A DNA stretch of 20,466 bases from Ophiosphaerella korrae (lineage: Eukaryota > Ascomycota > Dothideomycetes > Pleosporales > Phaeosphaeriaceae): positions 1-20,466 of the forward strand of contig JALNQF010000601.1 in the NCBI GenBank assembly GCA_028456385.1, read 5' to 3'. The notes under the pieces are model-generated. The model was not told the origin of the DNA. It worked only from the letters and a program-made list of their open reading frames with translations, and made no database searches. Every line of letters begins with the position of its first letter. Position 1 is the stretch's first letter. Both the position numbers and the translations under genes were made by a program. Below are positions 10,483 to 19,925 of the stretch, in pieces.

Positions 10483-11457
10483 CTATTTTTCTTTTTAAAT
10501 AAGTTTTTATTTTTTAATCTTAAAGCTAAAGTTATTAATTCTATTTCTTTTTTAATATAAAGCTCTTTATTTTCTTTTTTTATACTTACTAAATTTATTT
10601 TTTATTTTTTATAGTTAGTAGATTATATATTATATAAAAGTATTAAAATATTTTTTTTACTTTTATTACTAATCTTTTAAAACTAAATTAATTTATTTTA
10701 TTTTTATAAATAATAGTTAAGCCTATAAGCTATATATCTATATAAATAGTTATAGTTTATATAATATTTTTAAAGTCTTTATAGCTAAATATAAGTATAT
10801 TATAGTTACTTTTATATTTAAGCTAAGTAATAATAAAGAAAGCTATTAACTATACTAAAGAGAAATTACTATTAGAAATTATAAAAGCTAAAGCTAAGTA
10901 TAATTAGATTTTAAGTATATAAGTAAAAAATTATATATATTTAGTATATCTTTAAAAAATAAAAGTATATAATAATAAAAAGTTAAATATATAGTTAAGA
11001 GTACTTAAAGCTAAGCTTAACTTAGAAGAAGCTATTAAAGCTATTTTAGCTCTACTCTTAATATATATTTTTAGTATCTTTTTATATATTACTAGTAGTA
11101 TAAATTTTCTTAGTTTATTACTAAGTAGCTTAAAAGATTTTAACTTTAGAAGTCTTCTAGTTTTTTAAAGTAGTTAAGATTATTTTCTAGTTTATATATA
11201 TTATTTTATAGTTACTTTCCTTTATCTATACTTATCTATTTTACTAAGTAGTTATTTTTTCTATTCCTAAACTAGTATTATAAAATTTTCTTAACTTTCT
11301 ATTTTTTTTATTTTCTATATTTATCTACTTTATATATAAGTAGTTCTATATTTTATAGTACTATCTTAAGTAGTACTATATAGAAAGTTAGATATATTTT
11401 TATCTTAGTAGTATTAATCTAAATATAACTAGTATAACTTTTTTTTTTAATTGTATA
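10483..11457 (-). pseudogene. pol: Gypsy-A: C-terminus of pol with chromodomain, and 3' region
   Basis: Homologous along its length to 11884-12890 of Gypsy-B, which joins directly to integrase, so this is the 3' end of a third Gypsy copy. The chromodomain lies at about 11143-11300 on the minus strand; Gypsy-B preserves it better. Between chromodomain and LTR d are about 650 bp with no recognised minus-strand domain, but the plus strand shows a charged frame starting near 10839 that is shared with Gypsy-B. The copy is cut at 11457 by the 3' LTR of Gypsy-B, so the rest of its pol would lie beyond Gypsy-B, outside the window. It is more AT-rich than Gypsy-B, consistent with longer exposure to RIP. 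Confidence 0.75.
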
Positions 11458-11883
11458 TATTATAGGCTACCTATCGTCGACTACTAGCGCCTATATTAGG
11501 GGTTAGTAGATTAAGAGTTAATAGTAAAGGTTCTAAAGTAATCTATAATAACTATAAATAGTAGAAGATGTTTTACAACTATCTTATACTAGCGTTCTAT
11601 AGTTAAAAGATTAAATTACTAATACTATCTTAATAATACACATTTTACTAACTATATACTTGTTGTAATCTATAATCTATGTTTACTAAGATTAGTAGAT
11701 TATAGATTATCTTAATCTATAATCTATTACTACTAAGAATCTATAGATTATAGATTAGCCTAGGTATCTTAGTTATATATAGTTTCCTAATTAAAGTTAT
11801 TACCTTACTTATCCTATACTTTATTAGCACCTAGATTAAGACTAATTAGTTTTATCTTGATTTCTTCTATTATACTTATAATA
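11458..11883 (-). repeat. LTR e: 3' LTR of Gypsy-B (426 bp)
   Basis: Starts TATTATAGGCTACC and ends ACTTATAATA, matching LTR a and the LTR at 13123-13563. It retains GTCGAC near 11476, which LTR a has lost but 13123-13563 also keeps. It follows the minus-strand Gypsy-B interior and is therefore its 3' LTR. It contains the same 14-bp hairpin as LTR a (11696-11726). Sequence left of it belongs to Gypsy-A, making this an insertion junction; the partner target duplication is outside the window. Confidence 0.82.
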
Positions 11884-12241
11884 CTATCTCTCCCTCTAGG
11901 TAGGTCCTAGTTTACCTATCCTAGGGCTAAAGTTATTAGTTTAGTTTCTTTATTAATATAGAGTTCTTTATCCTCTCTTATAACTATTTTATTTATACGT
12001 TATTACTATCTCCTTACTAATCGCGTATTACGTAATAGTATTAAAATATTTCCTTGTTCTTATTATACTTCTCTTAAGTTAAACCCTAAGTCTCTTCTTT
12101 ATATTATTTCTATAAATAATAGTAGAGCTTATAAAGTATATATTTGTATAAATATATATAGCTCTTATAATATATCTAGTATTTCTCTTTCTAAGTATAA
12201 GTTTATTATACTTATTCTTGCGTCTAGGCTTAATAATAATA
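11884..12241. other. Gypsy-B 3' non-coding stretch
   Basis: Between LTR e and the possible antisense frame. It matches 10483-10838 of Gypsy-A. I see no domain, RNA gene or clear terminator in it. It may hold the element's 3' untranslated region and polypurine tract, but no polypurine run is convincing next to the LTR. Confidence 0.5.
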
Positions 12242-12594
12242 GGGAAAGCTATTAACTAAACTTAAGAGAAATTACTATCTTAAATCGTAGAGGCTAAAGC
12301 TAAGTATAAGCGTATCTAGGAGCTTGCGTAGAGTAAGCTAGTAGAGAATTAAGCTTATCTCTCTTGTTTTTATAAGATAAAGGCCTTAAATAATAAGAAA
12401 TTAGCTAAGTAGTTAGTAGCTCTAGAAGCTAAGCTAGACTTAGATAAGGCGTTTAGTATTGTTGTAGTAGGTCCTACGCTAGATATCCTTATTATCTCTC
12501 TATTTATTGTTAGTAATATTAGTTCTCTTAGTTTACTACTAAGCGTTCTAGAGGGTTTTAACTTTAGAACTCCTCTAGTTTCTTAAAGTAATTA
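12242..12594 (+). other. Possible antisense reading frame in the Gypsy-B 3' region
   Basis: The plus strand, opposite to gag-pol, has a charged frame: GKAINQTQEKLLSQIVEAKA, then KLAKQLVALEAKLDLDKAF and VVVGPTLDIL, with TAA/TAG read as Gln. It looks like a coiled coil and overlaps the chromodomain at its end. Gypsy-A has the same frame from about 10839 (KAINYTKEKLLLEIIKAKAK ... LKAKLNLEEAIKAI), with a net 12-bp difference that keeps frame. That supports a real protein, but RIPped frames are permissive and I know no matching family, so this is tentative. Confidence 0.35.
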
Positions 12595-12890
12595 AGATTG
12601 TCCTTTAGTTCCTATATATTCTCTTATAGTTATCCTTTTTTATCTATACTTATCTATTCTACTAAGTAGTAGTTCTTTTTATTATAGAACTAGTATTTTA
12701 GGATTTTCTTAACTTCTTATTTATCTTATTCTCTATACATATCTACTTTATATACTAGTAGTTCTACGTTTTATAGTACTTGCTCTAGTAGAGCTACGTA
12801 GAATATTAGGTATATCTTTATTTTATTTAGTAGCTTTAATTTAAATATAACTAGTATAACTTCTTTCTTAATTTTATATAGTCCTATTTT
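12568..12890 (-). pseudogene. Gypsy-B chromodomain at pol C-terminus
   Basis: The minus strand from about 12880 reads integrase C-terminal text (KIYLIFYVALLEQ, matching the usual H-P-V-F-H-V-S-L-L-E-P). A chromodomain-like block follows at 12716-12568: EVKKILKYWFYNKKNYYLVE, then WISIDKKGW and ELKDNLNYF. This fits the chromodomain pattern E-V-E-x-I-L, Y-L-V-K-W and a W-E-P-E-x-N-L-like end. Chromodomains in Gypsy integrases tether insertion to heterochromatin marks, so this places the family among chromoviruses. Its frame agrees with integrase only after the 446-bp LTR-plus-duplication at 13118-13563 is removed. Confidence 0.82.
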
Positions 12891-13122
12891 AACGTAGTCT
12901 AATTTTAAACTTAGGCGCTTACTTTTAATATTCTTTTATACTAACTATACTTTTTCTCTCTCTCTAAATTAAGGTCCCTCTTTATATTTCTTATTATAGT
13001 ACTTTACTATATAATTATATAAGAATTCTATATCTTATCTTAGTTAATTATATATATCTTTAAGTCTATTAGCGAAGTTTTCTCCTCTTAAAGACTAAGA
13101 TATCTAATTTCTTAGTATTTAG

Positions 13123-13563
13123 TGTTATAGTAGTAATAAGGGAAAGCTAATTTAAACTAATTAGCCCTACTATAGATAATAACAATATATACGACCTATA
13201 GGGCAACGAACTTAACTAGGAAGCTAACTACAATAGGGACACGTAATAAATTCGCGATTTACAATCTTAGTAAATATAAAGTACGAATTTGTGTACGTAA
13301 TAAATTCGCGATTCGCGATCTTAGTAAACACGAAGTACAAAGCTAGCTAAGAAGTATAGGTATATAGTTAGTAGTAATACGCATTATTAAGATAGTATTA
13401 GTAATTTAATCCTTTAACTATAGAACGCTAATACAAGATAGTTATAAAATATCTTCTATTGTTTATAGTTATTATAGATCCTAATACGAACTTTTGTTAT
13501 TATCTCTTAATTTACTAACCCCCTAGATAGGTACTTATAGTCGACGATAAGAGGCCTATTATA
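13123..13563 (+). mobile_element. LTR f: young solo Gypsy-family LTR (441 bp) with TTTAG target duplication
   Basis: Runs from TGTTATAGTAG to GGCCTATTATA and is flanked by TTTAG at 13118-13122 and 13564-13568. Gypsy-1 (around 230-245) shows the empty site. Removing the LTR and one repeat (446 bp) restores the Gypsy-B pol frame between the integrase Glu (13736-13738) and the chromodomain (12716). It is in the orientation opposite to LTRs a, b, d and e. It keeps about a dozen CpA/TpG sites and several TCGCGA or CGCG stretches, while flanking Gypsy-B sequence on its left has almost none; it therefore arrived after, or largely escaped, the main RIP rounds. Confidence 0.92.
13241..13342. repeat. 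Internal 54-bp direct repeat in LTR f
   Basis: ACGTAATAAATTCGCGATT starts at 13241 and again at 13295, each followed by a related stretch ending in CTTAGTAAA and then AAGTAC. The second unit has an added TCGCGA. The unit carries the palindrome TCGCGA, the likely ancestor of the AT-only hairpins seen in LTRs a and e. Tandem motifs in an LTR are often promoter or enhancer repeats, but nothing here proves that role. Confidence 0.8.
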
Positions 13564-14490
13564 TTTAGTATACGTTAGGCTTAAATCTATAGTTTGCGAA
13601 GAAGGGTAATACTCTTATTACTATATTCTTTACGCTATTGTATACTAACTGTACTATAGGTAGTAACTATACTTAATTATTCTAGTTATAGTTAAGGTAG
13701 TATCTTAAGTATTACTCTACTATCTAATTTATTCGTTCTAATTATTTATCTATTTATAGTTAGTATACTATAGATATTACGTATTGTATTCCTAATTATA
13801 CTATTATTATTCCCTATAGTTTTAATGTAAATCGTATATCTCTATCTATAATAATTTTATCTAGTAGTCTATATTAACTAATTATAGTTCCTAGAACCTA
13901 ATATATAGCAACCTCTATCCTACTTTTCTCTTTATATAGTTAGAAGTATGTATACTTTATAAGTTTATCTACTATTATTAAGATTCTATTATACTTAACT
14001 CTTAATATTAGGTCTTTAGACTTAGGTAACTTTGTAATAAAGTCTATTATAATAATTCCCTATAGTTATTCTAGTACTTCTATTAGTTATAATATTCTAT
14101 ATAGTGTATATTTATTATATTTGTTCCTATAACATTCTATATAGTCTTGTAGTACTTCTATTACTAGTTATCTTACTTTTAGGATATAGTAGTCTTGTAG
14201 TAGTCTATCTAATATTTTCTTAATTCTTTAGTAACTATATACTAGTAATTTATAGAATTATCGTATAAATTCTCTCTAGATCTTACTTAGAATATATATT
14301 CTTCTATAGGCTCGTGTAAATCCTTCTTAGATTTCTAGTTTTTCTATTTCTTTAGATACTTCTTGTATTATTTTCTAAATCTATTTATCTAGTTTACTAC
14401 TCTTCCTTTTAAGTATTATAGCTATTTTAGGTATATTTAAGACTAAATATCTTTCTTTATTCTTAACTAAAACTATACTAGTAGCGTTTA
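13564..14490 (-). pseudogene. Gypsy-B integrase core, DDE codons retained
   Basis: All three catalytic codons of the DDE core survive in one frame on the minus strand: Asp at 14042-14044 in IIIDFITKLPKS, Asp at 13844-13846 in IIIDRDIRF, and Glu at 13736-13738 in WLERINWIVE, the remnant of the D-G-Q-T-E-R block. The upstream zinc finger is RIP-altered. TAA/TAG codons at Gln/Trp positions still make it a pseudogene. In Gypsy-1 the same Glu is Lys and the second Asp lies in a tandem duplication, so this copy is clearly the better preserved. The C-terminal part of integrase lies left of the solo LTR at 12890-13122. Confidence 0.88.
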
Positions 14491-14655
14491 TATTGCAAGT
14501 TAGAGCTCTACTCTATATAATTTAAGTAAGCCTATAGTAGTAAGTAAGCTATATAAGCTATTTAAGCTACTCTACTATATATAAGTAGCTTAGCTTAGAT
14601 AGCTCTTTAATTAATAATTATCTCTTACTTATTTCTAAGCTTATATCTTATAATA
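14491..14655 (+). repeat. Copia 5' LTR (165 bp)
   Basis: Starts TATTGCAAGTTAGAGC (TGTTGCAAG before RIP) and ends CTTATAATA. It matches the solo LTR at 6395-6559 along its whole length, which defines both ends. The insertion site in Gypsy-B lies at GCGTTTA (14484-14490); the partner target duplication is off window. At 165 bp it is short for a Copia LTR. Confidence 0.88.
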
Positions 14656-14672
14656 GTTATAAGCCTAGCGCT
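14656..14672 (+). promoter_or_regulatory. Probable primer-binding site, half-tRNA(iMet) type
   Basis: GTTATAAGCCTAGCGCT follows the LTR immediately. Undoing two RIP changes gives GTTATGAGCCCAGCGCT, whose complement contains GGGCTCATAAC, the anticodon arm of eukaryotic initiator tRNA-Met. Drosophila copia is known to prime from an internal fragment of this tRNA rather than its 3' end, so this element appears to do the same. The tRNA match is from memory of initiator tRNA sequence. Confidence 0.65.
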
Positions 14673-14920
14673 AAAAATTACTTAATAGTTTTATCCTATA
14701 TACTATAGTAAGAGATTGCGAGCTAAGTATACTCTTATCCTAACCTATTCTATCTTATCTTATCTTATCTATTACTTAATTACTTATAATATCTTATAGT
14801 AAGATTACTCTACTTAATAAAGGTACTACCTTACTTAATAAGTACTTATAATAGCTAGTATAGTTTATATAACTCTACTATAATACTCTTAAGCTAGGTA
14901 TCTAGTAGCTTATTAATCTA
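14673..14920 (+). other. Copia leader, no gene seen
   Basis: About 250 bp between primer site and the first recognisable gag text. It contains a short run of ATCTT units near 14750-14772. No domain or RNA gene is visible; it is probably the 5' leader, possibly with the packaging signal. Confidence 0.5.
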
Positions 14921-15720
14921 GAAGCTAATAACATCCCTAATATCTACGCTAACAAACTAGTTTAACTTAAACTAAAGAGCCTAGTAATAGTAGAAGAGGT
15001 AGCTACTTATAAGCTTATAATAGAGAAATACTAGGCTATAAAAAATACCTAGGTATCGCGAATAGTACGCCTTAGAGCTCTAAGTACCTAGGTAAACGCT
15101 ATAGTTAATCTAAGCTATCTAGTAATAGCTAAGATAACTCTACTTATAAATAATAAAGCTATATTATAAGAGCTTATCTAAACGCTAAAGAGCCTACTAG
15201 CCCTATCTAATACTAGTACTAGTAATCTTATCTAAGCTTAATACTAAGCTTATCTATAGAAGGCTCGCTAAAGACGCTAATTACTAAAGCTCTAGTATAA
15301 TAAGTAGCTACGCCTATATTAGCGTATAATCGCGTACAATATTATAGAGGTAATAGGTGAGCTTATAGTATAAGATTTCCTAGAGGCGTTAATACTAAAG
15401 CTAGCTCTAGACTAGGCTTAGATAATAAGCTAATTAGTAATCTAGAGCTTAGTCCTTAGCTTAAAGGTACTTACACTAAAGCAAATTAGTAGTATCTACT
15501 TAGCTTTATTATAGGAGTATAAGCTCTAAACTACTAATTAAAGAGCTAGCGTATTTATAATATTTAGAGGATCTAAGCTATAAGTATTAAGCTCTAACTT
15601 AAAATATAACTACTTATATAGCTAAGCTTACTACTAGAAGCTATAAGATTATAGATAGATATAAGTAGCGCTTATAGGTAGTCTATTTAAAATAGACAAT
15701 AATAGAAAGGTAAAAATATA
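14921..15720 (+). pseudogene. gag: Copia gag, RIP-inactivated
   Basis: The N-terminal part of the Copia polyprotein, forming the particle. Readable text with TAA/TAG as Gln/Trp includes NNIPNIYANKLVQLKLKS near the start, then RLRALSTW, YNKWLRLYWR (gag helices of the form W-Y-x-K-W-L-x-x-Y), IIEVIGELIVWDFLEALI and ISSIYLALLWEYKL. A Tyr-rich block at about 15605-15655 (YLYSWAYYWKLWDYR) looks like a lost Cys/His nucleocapsid motif of the C-x-C-G-x-x-H-x-W-K-P type. The start is only approximate because ATG is not preserved. It is in frame with pol, so gag and pol were one ORF. Confidence 0.78.
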
Positions 15721-15994
15721 GGCTTGTTTAGATAAGCTACGCTTTGTAGTAGTTAAAACCCTAGTAACTTAAAAGTAAGCTAGTCTCTCTTAGGAACTAG
15801 TTAAAGCTAGCTTAGAGTTAGTTAAATTAAAGGCTCTAGCCTATCTAGGCTAGCTAAACGCAGTACTTATCGACTTAGGTATATTTATTAACTTAGGTAC
15901 GCTTATTAACTTAGGTAAACTTATTAAGCCTACTCCTAGAGCCTACTTAACGCTAGATTTTAATACTTACCTACTCTCTAAGAGTACTATACTT

Positions 15995-16003
15995 AATAAT
16001 AGA
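15995..16003 (+). other. Copia protease active site, Asp lost
   Basis: Codons AAT AAT AGA read Asn-Asn-Arg followed by Ala-Thr. The Copia protease signature here is D-S/N-G-A, so GAT has become AAT and GGA has become AGA. Both are G-to-A changes. Confidence 0.78.
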
Positions 16004-16651
16004 GCTACTCTCTACTTAGTTAACTTAATAAGTCTTATAGAACTAGGCTCCTTTATAAGAGTAAAAGGTATAAGCTACGTAGAAGTAGGTATATAAGCGT
16101 TTCTAATACTTAGTAAAGGTACTTAAATCCTTAAGAATACTCTAAATAGTACTTATAGTAAGTATATAGAAAATCTTGTGCTTTATAAAGTAGTAGTAGT
16201 TAAAGGATTTTATATTAATATAGTATCTAAAGCTTAATTATAGTAAGCTAGAGTATAGTATTAAGGTTTTAATGTAACTCTAAGAATAGGAACGCTAGTA
16301 GAGAGTATTATACTAGCAACGCTAATACGTAAATATAACTTTACTTTTATTAAATATAAGCCTATTACGTTTTATCTAATAATTATAAGCGTAACTTAAG
16401 GTAATTAAGTTAATTACTAGCTTAACTTATAGTATATAACGCCTAGAAGCGACTTAGAGGAGCTCTAGTACACTAGAGCTAGTTATCTTAGACTAGAAGT
16501 ACTACGAGCGCTAGTAACGAGCGCAAGAAACATGCGTATTAATAGAATAGCGTGTATTAAGTATAAGTATTACTTAATAGCGTACGCTAAGTAAGTTATC
16601 TTAAGGTAGCCTAGAGAGAGAGCTTTGCGCTTATACTAGCAAGTAGCGTAA

Positions 16652-16963
16652 GACCTATTTAATATACCTACTAGCCGCTTTAGAGAAGTTTAGACTATAC
16701 TACTTAAGTATAAGTATAGTAGTAAGCTCTATACTTACCTATTATAAGGTAAAATACTTTAAAAGATAATAAGAGTATTTAAAAGCTTTATAAAGCTACT
16801 ACTAACGCGCTATAAGCTTTATATGTGCGTACTTTAGTAAAATAATAAAGTAGTAACGCTCTTATAGAAAAGTAAGACGCGCTTCTAGATTTAGGCTAAA
16901 TAAAAAGGGATTATAGTTAAGAGTACTCTAGTATATACGTACGAGCTAAATAGAGGAGCTAAG
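16652..16963 (+). other. Copia integrase catalytic triad: D kept, D to N, E to K
   Basis: The first Asp is GAC at 16652-16654. The second-Asp region, Q-D-N in the family, reads Gln/stop-Asn-Asn at 16838-16846. The Glu of the G-A-E-R-A block reads AAG (Lys) at 16961-16963 within RGAKRAS. The two losses are G-to-A changes expected from RIP. Confidence 0.75.
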
Positions 16964-18895
16964 AGAGCTAGTTAAGAAATAATAACGAAAGTAATTAAGA
17001 TAAGGATAAGCGCTAACCTACTAAAAAGGCTCTAGCTAGAGATAGTAAAGGTAGCTACGTAGCTATATAATATAAGCCTAAGCTACGCTTATAATATATA
17101 AGCTCCTAATATAGTACTTAATAGCTAGTTTAGATAGTACTTTAGATACTATTAGCTTAAGTAAGTAAAAGCTACTATAGTAGACCTTTAGCTAGATTAG
17201 AGTAGAGTATATACTTATAGCTACTACGTATATCTACTTAACAAGGAGTAAGTAGCTAGGCGTAATAAGAAAAGCTTTAAAATAAGCCCTTAAGGCTATA
17301 TTAGATATCTAGTAAGATATAGAGTATCTAATATATATAGGATATAGGTCCTAGAATTAGATTAGGTAATTACAACGCGCAACGTAACGTTTAATAAGTA
17401 GCTCTTCTATAATAAGAGGAGTAAAGCTTATTAAGAGCTCCTAAAGCTAGAGATTTAAAAACTTGTTAACGTATTATATAAAGATATAGCGCGTAACGTA
17501 AGAGAGACCTAAGATAATATATATAACTAGCTCTATAAAGTAGCTTAAATCCTAGAAAGTAACTAGTAAGGCGAGTACCTAGAGTAAAATCTAGGAGGTA
17601 GAGCTCTACGTAATACTAAAAGCTAGGCTAGCTAGCTAGCTATTTTAGTAGAACAAGGAGTAGATCCTATATAGGTAGTAAGCTTAGCTAGTAAACTACA
17701 TAGAATCTATATAGAGTAACCTAAGCTTAGCGGCCTTTAAACTCTAGAGTAAATACCTAAACTTAGAGGAGTTTAGTATATAGGTACTAATATTAATTAT
17801 AGAAATTAATATAGTAAAGTATCTAAAAGCTCTTAGGAATTACAATTAACTAGAGAAGCAAGCGCCTTAGAGTAGCTAATAGATAAGAGTTTAACTTATT
17901 AAATAGCTACTTATTAAACTACTTCTCTTTAAGTAGCTATAGCTTCTATAGCTCTAAATAAAGTAGATACTATCTTTTATTAAGTAGCTATATCTTATAT
18001 AGCTCTAAATAATATAGTTAGAGCTTATTAGTAGCGTATACGCTAGTAATAGCTAGTACTAACGTAATTAAGCTAAAGACTCTAAAATAATAAGCTAGAC
18101 AATAGCGCTAGAAGCTTAAGCGCTTACTTATTATTATATAAACCTAAGTAGAGTAAATAGAGTAGTATACTAGACGAGCTACTCTTATAAGTACTAATAG
18201 ACTATAACCTAAATATAGAGCTTACTATAGTAAACGCTATAATTATAGTAGCTACTTAGCTTAAGCTATAGCTATAGCTATAAGCTTATCTATATTAAGA
18301 TAAGCTACTACTACTACTATAGAATTAGAAGCACTTATACACGCACCTATATAGGTAGCTCTTTAAACAAGTAGCTTAGAAAGAGATTAATACGCTACTA
18401 GTAACTAGTACCTAGGAGGAGATAGAGCGCTTACAATCGAGCAATTAGCTACTACCTCTAAAGTAGGTTTTTATATACAAACTTAACTAAGATAGCTACT
18501 TTCTTAAGTATAAAGCTTAGATTGTAGTGCGTAGAGACCTCTAAATAATCGATTTAATATAATTAACTTATACTACTATATTAGTAGCGCGCTTATTTTA
18601 AACTATAATAGTAATTACAGCTAAGTTTAACTTAGAAGTAGCTTAGTATAACGTTATTAGAGCTTTCCTCTATATATATAGAGATTATTAACTAGTAGTT
18701 ATTTATAAGCTCTTAGATAGGTTTAAAGTAGCTAGTAAGTACGTTAAGCTTAATTAAGCGCTATATAGCCTTAAAGACTTACTACTCCTCTAGTATAAGG
18801 AGCTCTTAAGAATACTTAAATAAGCTAGTCTTATAGTCTTAAAAGAAGAGCTATACTTATTCTATAATAAGGAGCGTAAAATACTCTTTCTCTTC

Positions 18896-18907
18896 TATAT
18901 TAATAAT
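18896..18907 (+). other. Copia reverse transcriptase YVDD box, reads YINN
   Basis: TAT ATT AAT AAT within LFLFYINNILVI. The Copia consensus is Y-V-D-D. Both Asp codons have turned from GAY to AAT, which abolishes the metal-binding site. Confidence 0.92.
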
Positions 18908-19925
18908 ATATTAGTAATATATTACAAAATCTACTAATTAGAAGCTTACTAAATTATTAAAAGAATTAAATAAGCGTATAATATAGAAGATAAAGGCCTA
19001 GTAAGCTAGTTCCTAGGTATACGAGTAATATAGAGTTAGCTAGATAAGACTATTACGCTTGTCTATAATAAGTATATTAATAAGATAGTAAAAAAGTTTA
19101 ATCTTATAAGCTCTATAAGCTTTCTAATAACTCTATTACTAGTAGAAGAGCTATAGCTAAGTAAAGGAGAGGCCTTAAAGTGTAAAATTAAGGACTACTA
19201 GGAATAAGTAGGATCTATCTTGTATATAGTAATAATAGTATAACTAGACGTTATATTTATAGCTACTAAGCTCTCTTAATATCTTACAAATCTAAGCTAA
19301 AAGTATCTTAAAGTAGTAAACTAAGTTATTATTTACTTATATAGAACTTAGTACCTATTAGTCTAGTATAGTAAGTAGTAAGATAGCTAGTAGTAAGATA
19401 GTAAGTAGTAAAATAGTAAGTAGTAAGGTACTAAGCTACTTATATATAGAGACGCGTTATTTACTAATAATCTAGTAATATACTACTTATTTTATAGCTA
19501 TATTATAATACTCTTTAGTAGAGTAGTAATATAGAAGGTAGCGTAATAAGCTATAGTAACTACCTCTACTACTAAAGCTAAGCTACTTGCGCTTAAGTAC
19601 GTAAGTAAAGAGGTAATAGTACTAAAAAGGCTCTTTTAAGAGCTTATATTAGACCTAGGAGCTACTTAGATAATCTTTTACAATAATTAGTAAATAATTA
19701 GACTTATTATAGGTAAAAATAAGAGAGTAATAACGTGCTTACGTTACGTAGATATATAGAATATATAGCTAAGATAAGAGTACGCTAGAGGCTTATTTTA
19801 AGTCTCTTATATACTAACAAGCGAGATACTAGTAGATAGCCTAACTAAGTACCTCCTAGAGTAGTAATTTAAGAGATTTAAAGCTTACCTTAACTTTAAG
19901 GATATATAAGCTAAGCTTAAGTTAT

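Larger units (their letters stand above)
11884..14490 (-). mobile_element. Gypsy-B interior: integrase, chromodomain and 3' region, 5' part lost to Copia insertion
   Basis: Aligns with Gypsy-1 positions 1 to about 1190 (integrase and the end of RNase H) and continues into the chromodomain and 3' region that Gypsy-1 lacks in this window. Two later insertions interrupt it: a solo LTR at 13123-13563 and the Copia element from 14491. At 14490 the sequence stops at TAGTAGCGTTTA where Gypsy-1 continues as TAGTAGCGCTTACTTC near 1190. It is less mutated than Gypsy-1 and is the best copy for reading the family's integrase. Confidence 0.88.
15721..19925 (+). pseudogene. pol: Copia pol (PR-IN-RT-RH), RIP-inactivated
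   Basis: Protease signature at 15995-16003 (LNNRATLYLVN for L-D-S/N-G-A-T-x-H-x-x-N). Integrase: a His/Cys zinc region around 16480-16590 with the first Cys of CIKYKYY intact, catalytic core 16652-16963, and the Copia integrase tail SNIYRIWVLELD and TTRNVTFNKQLFY near 17325-17410. RT from about 18470 (FLKYKAWIVVRRDL; ALYSLKDLLLLWYKELL; FYINNILVI). RNase H from about 19290 to 19900 (DALFTNN at 19451, TTSTTKAKLLAL, LRYVDIWNIWLRWEYARG, DSLTKYL). The C-terminus is LNFKDIWAKLKL near 19915. Both catalytic Asp of RT and two of three integrase acidic residues are lost. Confidence 0.92.

Noticed and set aside
10036..11883. A small non-autonomous element bounded by LTRs d and e
   Set aside because: The interior matches the 3' end of Gypsy-B, including the chromodomain, so LTR d belongs to Gypsy-A and LTR e to Gypsy-B.
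13241..13342. CRISPR-like or satellite array
   Set aside because: Only two adjacent copies inside an LTR, with no unique spacers of constant length; it is an LTR-internal direct repeat in a fungal context.
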